Below, piece after piece: positions 11,720 through 21,631 of a stretch of 64,000 nucleotides of DNA. Both the position numbers and the translations under genes were made by a program. The stretch spans positions 1 to 64,000 of the forward strand of contig JAJKFJ010021713.1 of assembly GCA_027382625.1 (NCBI GenBank). Reading direction: 5' to 3'. The stretch is from Tetmemena sp. SeJ-2015. Its lineage: Eukaryota > Ciliophora > Spirotrichea > Sporadotrichida > Oxytrichidae. How positions within the stretch are numbered: position 1 is the first letter of the stretch; each line of letters begins with the position of its first letter. The notes under the pieces are model-generated. The model saw nothing but the letters and a program-made list of their open reading frames with translations. It ran no database searches and was not told the origin of the DNA.

Positions 11720-12120
11720 TTAAATTTAATCTTCAAATTTATTTCAAGGGAAGGGCTCAAATATCAACAAATCCCTTATGATTTTGGAACTATTCAACTC
11801 TCGCTAACAAAGGAAAGGAAGAATTATTTTTCTTCATTGCCAAAGTCAATGAGAGTCCTCAGGAAAAACTCATCAGATGCTAACATCATTACTAACTTTT
11901 ATATAGGTGTAGAGAGAGGAGGAAGTGCAGGAGGCGTTGGGGGAGGAATAATTTATTTTTTTATTGAATTTCAGACCCAGCCATGATAAAAGAATTCGAG
12001 GCAAACTCTTAAGTTTAGAAGAGTACTAGAGGAAGGGGTTTTTGGTTTTAAAGAAGAAATGAAAACATCAGAAGACAACAGGAGGAGAAGCTTTAGATAT
12101 TAGAAAGGTCACAACTACAC
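11720..12120. other. Spacer between scrambled kinesin segments
   Basis: This stretch lies between the N-terminal and FHA kinesin segments. It does not continue the kinesin frame. A part near 11750-11900 faintly resembles a degraded NINKSL-type motor sequence, so it may hold a relic copy. Confidence 0.4.
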
Positions 12121-14373
12121 AGATCAAGTGCGCTTTCTAGGATGGCACGAATTCAGTCGGTAAGAAGGACCCAACGGAGAAGTGGCTCTGTAGCTTGCAG
12201 GAGCTGGTATAGTGGTAAAGCACTGCACAGTCGACTACAATGAGGAATAGAGAACAGCCATTCTCAACCCTAACGCTGATGACCCTCAAAAGAACAAGGT
12301 TTTCGTTAATGGAGAATTAGTAACTGAGTCGGTGCAACTTAACCATGGAGACAGAGTGCTGGTGGGAACTCACCACTACTTCATTTACTGCGACCCTGAT
12401 ATAAACCCAGAGGAGATGGTTGAGTGGGAGGACGCTATGAAGGAGGCCAATAAGGAGACCATGAAGATGGCTGAGAACAATAACGAGGAAATCCAAAAGA
12501 GCTTAGAGAGTAAGTAAATCATTATTAGCTCAAGAAAGGGAGATTAAGGAGAAGGAGTAAACAACTATAAAAAATTATTATATGCAGCTACTATTTATTA
12601 TTTCATTTACTAGGAACAGAGACTCAATAATTCAAAGCTGAGAAAGAGCAAATGGAGCAAATAAATTAATTAAATATCTCACAACCATTAAAAATTAAGA
12701 ATGAAAAGAGAATTTATTTAAAGCAAGACATGAGAGAGAAGTAAGAGGAAATGCTCAAGGCAAAGAATGAGGAGAACCTCAAGCAGATGCAGGAGGAGAT
12801 GGAGAAGGCCAATCAGGAGTTCAAACTCAAGTTCAGAGCTCAGGAGGAGGAACTCAAGCGCCAACAAGAGGAAGCAGTAGTTGAGATGGAGCGCTTGCAA
12901 AAGAAGCAACAGTAAGACCAGCAGCGCATGATCCAGATGTGTGAGATCGATGCCAAACTAGCCGAGCTAGTGCCCAAGATCGCGGAGGCCAACAACATTT
13001 GCTAGGAGCTGCGAAGGGGTGAGTACTTCTACGAGCCTGCGATCACGACAGAGGTGCTGAGCGACGGAAGGAAGGTTTCGCGTGTGGTGTGCAAAGTGTA
13101 CCCCAACCGTGCGAACAAAGGACGTGTTTAACATCCTTGCAGTTCGACAAGTTCGACGACGTGTACTACCAGATTAAGGACAAGTATGAGAGTGTGTTTG
13201 GTGGAGGCGACGATGTGGACGAGGCAGAGTTATTCAATTTAGAACGACAACAGGGAGGCTGACTCAGATGTTTTTGGGCTCTCCTCGGATAACGACTGGC
13301 AGCTAATTGGGTTCATGTACTACTTTAATTCATTTTATTTACTACTTTCCTGGTGAGTGTGGTGAATTTGGTTGAGACTAAAAACGATGAGACGCCAATC
13401 ATTGACAACAAAGGAACAGTGCAAGGCAGAGTGAACTACTCGGTAGGTCTTGAATTTGAAAGCCGGATGAGAAGAGACAGCTGAACATTCTGAAGTACAA
13501 CACTCTGAGTGACTTAGTGGGCAAGAAGCTGAAACTCATTCTGGATTTGAAGAAAGCCCAGGAATTGCCTGAGAAGCTGACTCACGAGATCTAGTGCAGG
13601 TACTAATGGCTGGATGCTGACCGAACTTTAAATAATTTTCTCTGTTGAAGATAAAGTCCGCAATCCTCAGTTCATAAAGCATTCACAAGTTACAGTAATA
13701 CAATCACTGTAACTGTAAATGAATAGATGATTGAGAAGAGCTAGTGAGTTACATGGTGGAGAACACTCTCACTATCATCAAATAGAGATTTACAATAAAT
13801 CCACAATAAGATAGAATATTATTAAAGTTGAAAAATAGAAATTGAGCTATATCGGAGTATATGGAAAGATAGAAAAATAATATTGATTAGCTTTAAAATT
13901 TGATAGAGCCCAAGAAAAAGCCGTAGCAGTAAATGAATAGCACAGCTGCCATGGACTTTGGAGTAGACTAGCCTTAGATGCATGTGCTTTATAATGAATT
14001 ATTTGTATGTGCTTTCGAATACTTAGGATAACTTCAACTAAGACCCTTCAATTGCTGGTAAAAGCAATCACCACTCAAATTATTTGCTCCAATTTGTAAC
14101 TTTCTTGATTTAATGAATGCTTCTAAATTGTCTTTGAAGTCTTTGTCGATGGGAGGCAACCAGGCTATTGTGGACATCCAGAATGAAAAGAATCCAGAGG
14201 GTTTGAGCTCCGCAAGAGAGATATAAATTGACAGACTTAAAAAGTAAGTAGTAGTCCACAATTGATGCTAATAATTATTTAGGGAAAAGGAAAGATTGGA
14301 AGAGGAAATCAGACTACTCAGAAAGGGTATAGTTCCCAAATCAACAGGCTCTGCTTGCTGCTCCACTTTTTGA
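12121..14373 (+). CDS. Kinesin-3, FHA domain, coiled coil and DUF3694-like tail
   Basis: From pointer AGATCAAGTGC the frame gives the FHA domain (IKCAFQDGTNSVGKKDP, GAGIVVKHCTVDY, NKVFVNGELV, LNHGDRVLVGTHHYF). A coiled coil follows (about 12550-12960), then LAELVPKIAEANNICQELR and GEYFYEPAITTEVLSDGRK, as in the DUF3694 region of KIF1-type motors. The C-terminal segment ends in a 42 nt intron (from 14241) and a short coil before TGA 14371-14373. Frame breaks occur at 13120 (extra G), 13137 (extra T), near 13240, 13348 and several points from 13640 to 13830. They could be assembly errors, unrecognised small IESs, or decay. No PH domain was seen. Confidence 0.8.
12188..12195. other. Candidate 8 bp IES, pointer GCT
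   Basis: GCT at 12185-12187 and 12193-12195. Removing 8 bp joins GKKDPTEKW to LAGAGIVVKHC in frame inside the FHA domain. Confidence 0.45.
13327..13348. other. 22 bp IES, pointer TACTACTTT
   Basis: The 9 bp repeat lies at 13318-13326 and 13340-13348. Removal joins DWQLIGFMYYF to the VVNLVETKNDETP frame apart from one extra base. Confidence 0.65.
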
Positions 14374-14527
14374 ACCACTTAAAGCAAATATCTGACTTCA
14401 TATAAACTATAATTTCATTTCTCAATCTTATGCACTCATTTTAATATCAGAATTGCATATTAAAGCTTCGCAAGAGCTATAAATAAATTAAGAATAGCTA
14501 AACCTTTAAAAAGATTACTAAAAAGAA

Positions 14528-16441
14528 ATGAGTGCTATACAAAAGTCGAGTTAGGTAAGTATATTTCATCGCACCTGAATACTTCATTGAACGTGCTAAA
14601 CTGCTATGATATAAAATGCTAAATGATTATAGTCTTTAGAAAGAGAATCCAAGGCAACTCCTTTCTCAGCTTTTGTAAATTCATCTGTGGATGTGAAGAA
14701 AGCAGGCACTCAAGCGTCAACATTGCTGTCTCCTCATACTAATGCTTAAAATGGCCACTCAAGTATCAACAATAGATCCTACGTTTCTATAGTAAGTTCT
14801 CGCTATTCTTTTTGAATCAAATAACTATACCACCCTCTTCCTTTAAAATACAAGAGTACAAGTAGAGAGACTTAATACTAAATTATAGAATGAGCACTCC
14901 ACCTAGGGCTCCAAGCAAAATTTCAACAACCCCAACAGCAATGAACAGTCTTCATATCTAGATTAGAGTGCTGGCTATTTAGCTCCATTGATTAAGGACA
15001 TAATCAACCAATTCAATCAACAAGAGAGAATACTAGACAGGAAATTAAATAGGCTTACTCAGAATTCTTAACTATGAAAATATATTTGATGCGAATTTAA
15101 TTCACAGTATTTGAATTCGAATACTTCAATTAACAAGAAATCGAGCTTTCTAGACAGTAACAGCCTCTATCTCGAGTCTTCTATTCATGAAATAGATAAT
15201 CTACAGCACTCAAAAAGATTCCTACTCTAAAGCAGTGTTGCCTCAAATGGCCCTATAAGAGTAGGTGAAAATAAAGCATACTTTTTAAGTGTTTATGATG
15301 GTGAAAGGTTTCATTACATATTGATTATCTATGCAAATAAATTTTAGGTTCGCTCCCTATTCAGACCTAACTTAATCTAAGCGATAAAGCAAGGCTGAAG
15401 ATGAAATAGGCAATAATAAGCATGCTAGGATTGGGTCTGAGGAAAGCAGAGGCGGAGGCAATAATCTATAGCTTAAGAATTTAATTTCTTAGTAACTTAC
15501 CGCTTCCAATAAGATGTAACCGATGAGAAATTAGCTAGCAAGATCAGTTTAGACTGCTTAAAATGTTAGAAGAAGCAATAAATTCCCTCAAGCTTAAATA
15601 TCTTTGTGTAGACTTGTATTTATGTGATATTGGATATAAATAGGGAGATCTGTACAGTCAAGAGCTTTTAGATATCATCATCATTTTTAGAAATTTAGCA
15701 TTTGCAGCTAGCCAGAATTAATCCAGCAACAATGATTACGTGGGTGATTCTCTCCAGACGCGCTACAAAGCCAATCGAAATCAGAATGCAGAGGCATTGA
15801 ATAGTAATAGAGTGAACAGAGCTGCTGAGAATTACTCAAGTTCAAGAATTTTCAGCTAAGAAGTGCCCCTCTCAGTTTCTTCAAATCAAAATTCTCCCTC
15901 TAAGAGAAAGTATGAATCACAAAATACAAAAGATCCCAGCTCCTCTATTCACTAGAATAGCTCTAGTATAGGCATGTCTGCTGAATATCTGCGATAGTAA
16001 TAAGAGGAGAGAAAACGATCTCATAGAATAGCTCAAGGAATCCAGTTAAGGGAGAAGCAGAACTTCATTCAATAGAGAAAAGACAGACTTAACCAGGTTT
16101 TTGAAAGAAATTAAATGCTCATCAAAGGGATTCCATCTGCAGTTGCAAGTGACGCTATCAAAAGCAATTTTCTAAAGATGAGAAGAAATCTCATGATCAA
16201 AAAATTATTTAGCTTGTATTGTGTTGTGATTAGGACAATTTAAGCAGAGGTAATGAAAAAGAAGATGGTAGACTGGACAATGCCAAAACTAATAGACATA
16301 GCCAAGAGAGAGGAAAGAGAGAAAAGCGCTGCTCAAAGAGCTAAAGCCAAGCTTCTAATGAACTTAAACGGTGGTATGATTCATCATACCGACAAGGATA
16401 ACTCGACTCGAGATTAAGAGAAGAAGAATTTAAAATCATGA
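14528..16441 (+). CDS. Unrecognised S/N/Q-rich protein with basic C-terminus
   Basis: ATG 14528 opens MSAIQKSSQ; an 85 nt GT-AG intron leads to SLERESKATPFSAFVNSS. Later exons give SSYLDQSAGYLAPLIKDII, the IES-joined NSNTSINKKSSFLDSNS, and after an intron at about 15310-15350 RFAPYSDLTQSKRQ. The last part (from about 15698) is a long frame rich in S, N and R, ending KKKMVDWTMPKLIDIAKRE and a basic tail at TGA 16439-16441. About 500-550 residues. A break near 15600-15690 is probably another IES. No known domain; the basic, coil-prone C-terminus hints at a structural or nucleic-acid binding role, which is only a guess. Confidence 0.6.
15068..15118. other. IES, pointer GAATTC
   Basis: GAATTC at 15062-15067 and 15113-15118. 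Removing 51 bp eliminates an in-frame TGA and joins RLTQNS to NTSINKKSSF. Confidence 0.8.
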
Positions 16442-16575
16442 TAGGATTTTTATTTGAATGTTTCATTCTTAGAGTATCAAAGCTGAACTTCATTAAAATT
16501 CATTAATTTATAGATCCTTAATTTCATCCATCCTTACTTAAGCAAATTTAAACTTAATTTAAGACTTCTTTCCAC

Positions 16576-17518
16576 TCATAAATCTTCTAACTCAATTCCA
16601 GACTGTCTCGATCTGTGCTTCACCCATGAACTCAATAGCAAGAAGATGAGTAGTAATGGCTTTGCTACTACTTTGAGTTTTTCATCCACCCCTAGTTCCT
16701 CCTTTTTCTCCGTTTTAAGTTCTTTCAAGTCAACTTAGTCAAAAGCACCCTTGCCCTTAAACTTCTTCTCTCTTCTTCTCAAAATCTTGAGCCTCTCTTT
16801 CTCCTTAAGCTTTTCTAAACACCTTATTGAGCTGCTTTTAATTCCCAGGCTAAGGATCCAGCTGAGCTGTAGGATTATGATAAGTTTGTAGATCTAGTGG
16901 AAGTATTGCTCGTGAAGGAGGTATAGCTAGCCACCAACGATGATTATGTACTTCATCAGACAGTGGAATCTTGATTTGAGCTTGAGCACATAGTCCCTAA
17001 AGAGATAATGCAGCAGGAGGGGTGTTGCGTTCGTATCCCGTAGTTACTGCAGATACAGCTCAACTTACTATATCACATACACGTTTTAAAATAAATTCAA
17101 AGTATGCATTCATACACGTTTATGAGCAGGAACAATTTAGAAAAATTTACATGGCCGCATAATTAAAGTAGAACAAGGATATCTTCAAAATAGCTACTAA
17201 GTGATCATAAACCCATGAAAAAATCCAGAAGGGGTAGAGTCTTTAAGGATTGAGCTTCTGAAAAGTTCTGCCGATGCCTACGTAATCCATCCACACGAAG
17301 GCACAAAAGCTCATCGCAAATAACCCAATTATTATGCAAAATGCAAGTGCGAAGGTTTGAAATATCACTATTCCCCCGATTGCTTTACTCAGTTTCTAAA
17401 CTGTGTCTTTCTCATCACTATAGTGATTATGGCCTGAGTGGTTTCTCTCTGTAAAGTAAATGTTTTTCTACTTTCTAAGAGGTGTTTGTTCATCATAATT
17501 AGACTAAGTGGACATCAT
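16576..17518 (-). CDS. Unrecognised membrane protein, about 306 aa
   Basis: ATG at 17516-17518 opens MMSTQSNYDEQTPLRK; the frame runs to TGA 16576-16578. Hydrophobic helices include IVIFQTFALAFCIIIGLFAM, FWIFSWVYDHLVAILK, MKYIIIVGGQLYLL, LIIILQLSWILSLG and KPLLLIFLLL, with a charged loop of K/R/E before the last. A 22 nt GT-AG intron at about 17039-17060 is required to keep the frame. About five membrane spans, family unknown. Its 5' end is 127 bp from the + strand polymerase eta start, so the two are divergently transcribed. Confidence 0.65.
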
Positions 17519-17645
17519 TTGAAACCCTATGGAAACTTAATCTGTTTTAATTAATCACGATTATTCTCAGTTATTTATCATAAATATATTCATATTTTTG
17601 AAAAAGAGGGAGAGAATATTTTTGAATTAATTGAAAATTGTGGGA
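17519..17645. promoter_or_regulatory. Divergent intergenic region
   Basis: 127 bp AT-rich spacer between the membrane-protein start (minus) and the polymerase eta copy A start (plus). The last 50 bp or so are repeated upstream of copy B, so this proximal part was duplicated with the gene. No specific motif assigned. Confidence 0.4.
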
Positions 17646-20167
17646 ATGGTAGAAAGTGTCAACAAATAACAGTCTCTGACTTTATCAGAAACTGTTACTT
17701 AAACTCAAGAAGACCTCGCGCCATTCCAGAGATACATAATTCATCTGGATATGGATGCTTACTACGCTCAAGTGGAAATGAAGTTACACGGCTTAGATCC
17801 TTTAGTAAGGTGTTTATACATCATTTGATATTGCTTATTTCTTTCTTGCTGTTCTTATTCTTATAAGTATTTTAGAAACCTATGGGAGTTTTGTAATGGA
17901 ATTGTCTATTAGCTTTTAACTATGCTGCTAAAGCTTTAGGAGTGAAGAGAAGAATGACTTACTTTGAGGCTTTGGAAATTTGCTAGGACATGACTTTCGT
18001 TCATGTTGCTACTATGATTGACAGTCCTGTTGATTTCAGTTCAACTTAAATTCATAAAGAAACTTCGAACAATTTATAAGATGTCACAAATATTTCTGGC
18101 GGAGAAATATCCCATTCTGATCAATAAAATTTGATATTGAAGAAGTCAGCAATCTCTAATAGCTTAGATAAAAATAATAATGAGTACAAAGCAACACAAG
18201 AAGATATTGATAATTGATGAAGATATCATTAAGGACATTTTGGAACTTGATTTAGGATAGGAAGAGGAGTTAGAAGTGTCAGAAAATAGAGGTAATAAAG
18301 ATTTTTTTAAGATGAAAAGAAAAAACACCAACTATGCGTGGAGATAGTGAGGAAACAAAAGGTATCACTGATTAAATGCCTAATAGTAATCCAACAGAAA
18401 ATCAGGTAAAGAAGATAATAAACGAAGCTGGAGAAACTCTCATCCCCTCAAGCGTCTTGAAAGTTTAAATACTTTCTAACGACAAATCTATCGATCCTCA
18501 AAGGCGCTTTTATGTAGAGATGAGAGATAAAGAATCCTAGAAAATTTCTTTAGCTAAGTATAGAGAGGAAAGCAAGAAGATTTTTGACATCACAAGGAGA
18601 TATTCAGATCTTGTAGAAAAGGCATCGTGCGACGAAGCTTATATAGATGTCACCAAGGATATCAACGCTAAGTATGAACAATTAAAAAGTGAGGGATATG
18701 AATTAGAATTTATTTTTACTCTGAGGGATATTTTGAAAAGCTCGGAGATGTAACTCAGAAAGACTGGTGTGATGCATACTTTATGAGTTTCAAAAAGGGA
18801 GAAGGACTATTCACTCCAACCACTGAGCATGACTAGAAGCTCTTTTTAGCTAATCAGATCGCTTTTGAAATGAGATAAGCAATAGATCAGGAACTAAGTT
18901 ATAAGGCTTCTTGTGGAATATCTCATAACAAAACCATGGCCAAACTATAACTTATACATTTATACTTATTTTAGTCTATCAATTTTAGCAAGTGCTGCCA
19001 ACAAACCTAATGCACAGACAGTAGTGCCTGTAAGATACTTGCGATAAGCAATGAGAGGAGTCAAGATTGAAAGATATTCCATCTTAAATTTTAGATTGAT
19101 GGAGTTCGCTTTTGCGGAGGGAAGGTAGGAGAAGCCTTAAGCGGAGCAAGCCTTGAAACTATGGCTTAAATTCAAGATATAGACTACTCTTCACTTCAGC
19201 TGATAGTTTCTTCATAAACTGCAGAGTGGCTCAAAGAAGTATCAATTGGAATATGCTATGAAGCAGTCAAAGAGAGAAGTCTGCCCACTACTGCTAATGC
19301 TGTCAAGACTTTCAAGAAAGTTTAGCTTTTCTCATTTACATATTCAAATACATTTACTTCTCAGAGTTAGAGAAATTCATTGGCTTGGTTGTCTTAGACT
19401 TGAGTGTTAAGCTGTGAGAAACGATAGAGGACTTGCAGATTTATCCGACTTCTTTCCAGATTGGTTTCAACGATAAGCTAGATGGCCATAGAAGTAAAAC
19501 CAGAAGATTTAAGATGATTTCGCTTGAAGAATTCTAAACTGATCAATTAAAAGATGGTGTGAAGAATTTTGATTGTAAATGATAGGAGAGCTCTTGTTAA
19601 ATATTCGATTGAGCTATTCAAGTAATTTTAGAAGAATATCCTTCCTGCTACTTAAATCTCGGTTGGGGTAATGAACTGAAACAATTATTTTTACAATAAA
19701 TATTGGATGTAATGAACTTCAAATCCCTGTAGCACACAAAAGAATCTAAAAAGCCTTCCCTTAACACTTTCTTCAAGTAAATTGACGAGAAAGAACATTT
19801 ATAACAATAGCAAAAAACCAACGATAAGCTTAAAGATCAACTTCAATAAGGGAAACAACCTAAAGACTCTGCTAAGATAAATGGTACTACAGGAGAAAAG
19901 ACCAAAACTAAAAGTAGTGAAGTATCAAACAATAACGCAATAAAGGATAGTCTTGAGAAGATGATGCAAAGGTAAATACTTAAAAGGAAGGAAGAGGAAA
20001 TCACAACAAACATTAAAACTGATAAGGCATAAGTTAAAGATAAAGAAAAATCTAATAAATCAAATCTTCAGAACAAAAGAGCAATTGATCACGCCAAGTG
20101 TGATAAGTAAAAAGCAAAACCCTCTAAGTTATTAACTACATTCTTTTAAGTAAAGAAAAATGAATGA
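17646..20167 (+). CDS. DNA polymerase eta-like Y-family translesion polymerase, copy A
   Basis: ATG 17646 opens MVESVNKQQSL. Y-family motifs follow in order: LDMDAYYAQVE with catalytic Asp, KPMGVLQWN, NYAAKALGVKRRM, the catalytic SCDEAYIDVT (about 18628-18655), CGISHNKTMAKLAS, NKPNAQTVVPV and FCGGKVGEAL. The C-terminus holds two PCNA-binding-like motifs, SLNTFFKQ and LLTTFFQ, ending at TGA 20165-20167. Pol eta bypasses DNA lesions such as UV dimers. A GT-AG intron lies at about 17810-17874. Five IESs are removed in frame. Lesions: an extra base near 18210, an indel near 18320, another near 18713, and TGA at 19415-19417 where copy B has CGC. Unless these are assembly errors, copy A is not functional alone. 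Confidence 0.85.
18948..18987. other. IES A1, pointer TA
   Basis: TA at 18946-18947 and 18986-18987. Removal joins ISHNKTMAKL to ASAANKPN in frame. Same gene position as the copy B IES at 22945-22983. Confidence 0.7.
19071..19099. other. IES A2, pointer AGATTGA
   Basis: AGATTGA at 19064-19070 and 19093-19099. Removal joins MRGVKID to GVRFCGGKVGEA. Matches copy B 23067-23097. Confidence 0.8.
19335..19363. other. IES A3, pointer TTCTCA
   Basis: TTCTCA at 19329-19334 and 19358-19363. Removal joins FKKVQLFS to ELEKFIGLVVL. Matches copy B 23332-23362. Confidence 0.8.
19544..19583. other. IES A4, pointer TGAT
   Basis: TGAT at 19540-19543 and 19580-19583. Removal joins LEEFQTD to RRALVKYSIELF and removes a TGA. 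Matches copy B 23542-23578. Confidence 0.8.
19678..19718. other. IES A5, pointer GTAATGAACT
   Basis: The 10 bp repeat lies at 19668-19677 and 19709-19718. Removal joins ATQISVGVMN to FKSLQHTKESKK. Matches copy B near 23673-23713. Confidence 0.8.
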
Positions 20168-20354
20168 CAATTAAAACTACATAATTTTTATTTCTTTTCC
20201 AATTAAAATCAATATTTCAGAGGAATCATATGCAAAATTGAAGAATTTATAAATCAGATTATTTAGCCTATATTTCTAACTGTTGACATCGATTGATTAT
20301 CAATCCTAAAAAATAACAATAAACACGCACATATATATCCCATATAAAACAAAA

Positions 20355-21487
20355 TACTTAGATAAATAGTGAATAGATATTAATGATCATTATATATGAT
20401 AAACACGCATTTCCAAAATTACAGAAGAGACTTAAATAAGACAAGAAAGATCTCACATATCTAATAGAGCTTAAACCAAAGAAGAAAAATAAAATTTTAC
20501 CCACTTATATAAGCCATTAGATTGAACGCGAGACGGAGGCAAAGAAACACCTTAGGTTTTACTTCTCAGTCTTTTTCTATGAGGAGATATTGGGCTTTGA
20601 AATTGCAAAACCTTATGGTTTTTATATGCGTATTTTATGTTAAGTCTAATTAAGTTTATTATGTAGTGGTAAAAACTGAAAATCTATAAAACTTGAGGTC
20701 CCTTTTTTTAGCATTTCAGCCCTTTTCAAGAGTAAAAAGTCCTCCAAATCGTTATCGAATCTTGAGGTTTTTCTTTGATTATCAGCTTTTAGAAAATAAG
20801 ATTGCTTTTCTCTATCAATAATTGATTTCTAAATAATATTTTTCAATTAGAAATTTTTCAAAAGACAATTTTAAGCTGGAAAGAGCACTTAAAAATGAGT
20901 TATTTGGCTCTTTTTTAGGATCTTTTCTTTGGAAATTATATAAGAAAAATATGAATAAAGATAGATATAGATTGGAAATTAATAAATTTTTTTAGTCCAA
21001 ATAAAAAATAATATTACAATCACTGATGAATCAATTGATTCCTTTTAATGTCTATTTAAGCCTAACCTCCGATTTGCGGTTACTCTTTTGAAACAATTTT
21101 GCAGGTAATGTACTAATTTAGCTGACTTAATTCAAATTTTTGAAATTCATAATCCTTCAAATTATTATAAATAATCTAATTAACAATTAATTAGCAAAGG
21201 TATAGAGAGCTTAAGTGTGTCAATTGAATTAATAATAAGATTACACCATCATTTCGAAATATAAAATTAAGACTTACTATACATACAAACTCTCGTCAAA
21301 AATTGAAGTGACGAATGCAATATTTCATATTTTTAGCATACTGTTAGATTAACAGTTGGTTCCAGAAGGTTATTATTATATTAGAGAGATCTTTCTTGTC
21401 TTAATTAAGTCTCTTCTGTAATTTGTGGAATGCGTGTGTATATCATATATAATGATCATTAATATCTATTCACTATTTATCTAAGTA
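20355..21487. mobile_element. Inverted-repeat element with TA ends (non-autonomous, Tc1/mariner-like)
   Basis: Terminal inverted repeats of about 100 bp begin TACTTAGATAAATAGTGAAT at 20355 and end in its complement at 21487, with a few mismatches, and both ends carry TA. The 0.9 kb interior is AT-rich with no convincing transposase. The structure resembles a TA-targeting MITE or a decayed Tc1/mariner relative. It lies between the two polymerase eta copies. Confidence 0.75.
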
Positions 21488-21631
21488 AATTGGTATGGGG
21501 CTTATTTAGAATTTCTAACAAAAAGGTATCTCATCTTATTCGAATTCGAATGAATCATTTAGTATTTAATGAAGAAATTTTTGAAATATAGGTGGAGTAA
21601 AATATTTATGAATTAATTGAAAATTGTGGGA

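Noticed and set aside
17076..17121. 11 bp direct repeat CATACACGTTT at 17076-17086 and 17111-17121, resembling an IES pointer
   Set aside because: Removing the 35 bp unit breaks the membrane-protein frame. Keeping it and splicing the 22 nt GT-AG intron beside it gives a continuous frame.
17810..17874. The first insert in polymerase eta copy A as an IES with pointer TTTAG
   Set aside because: Joining as an IES shifts the frame, while GT-AG splicing gives KPMGVLQWN. Copy B has the same GT-AG boundaries without the repeat.
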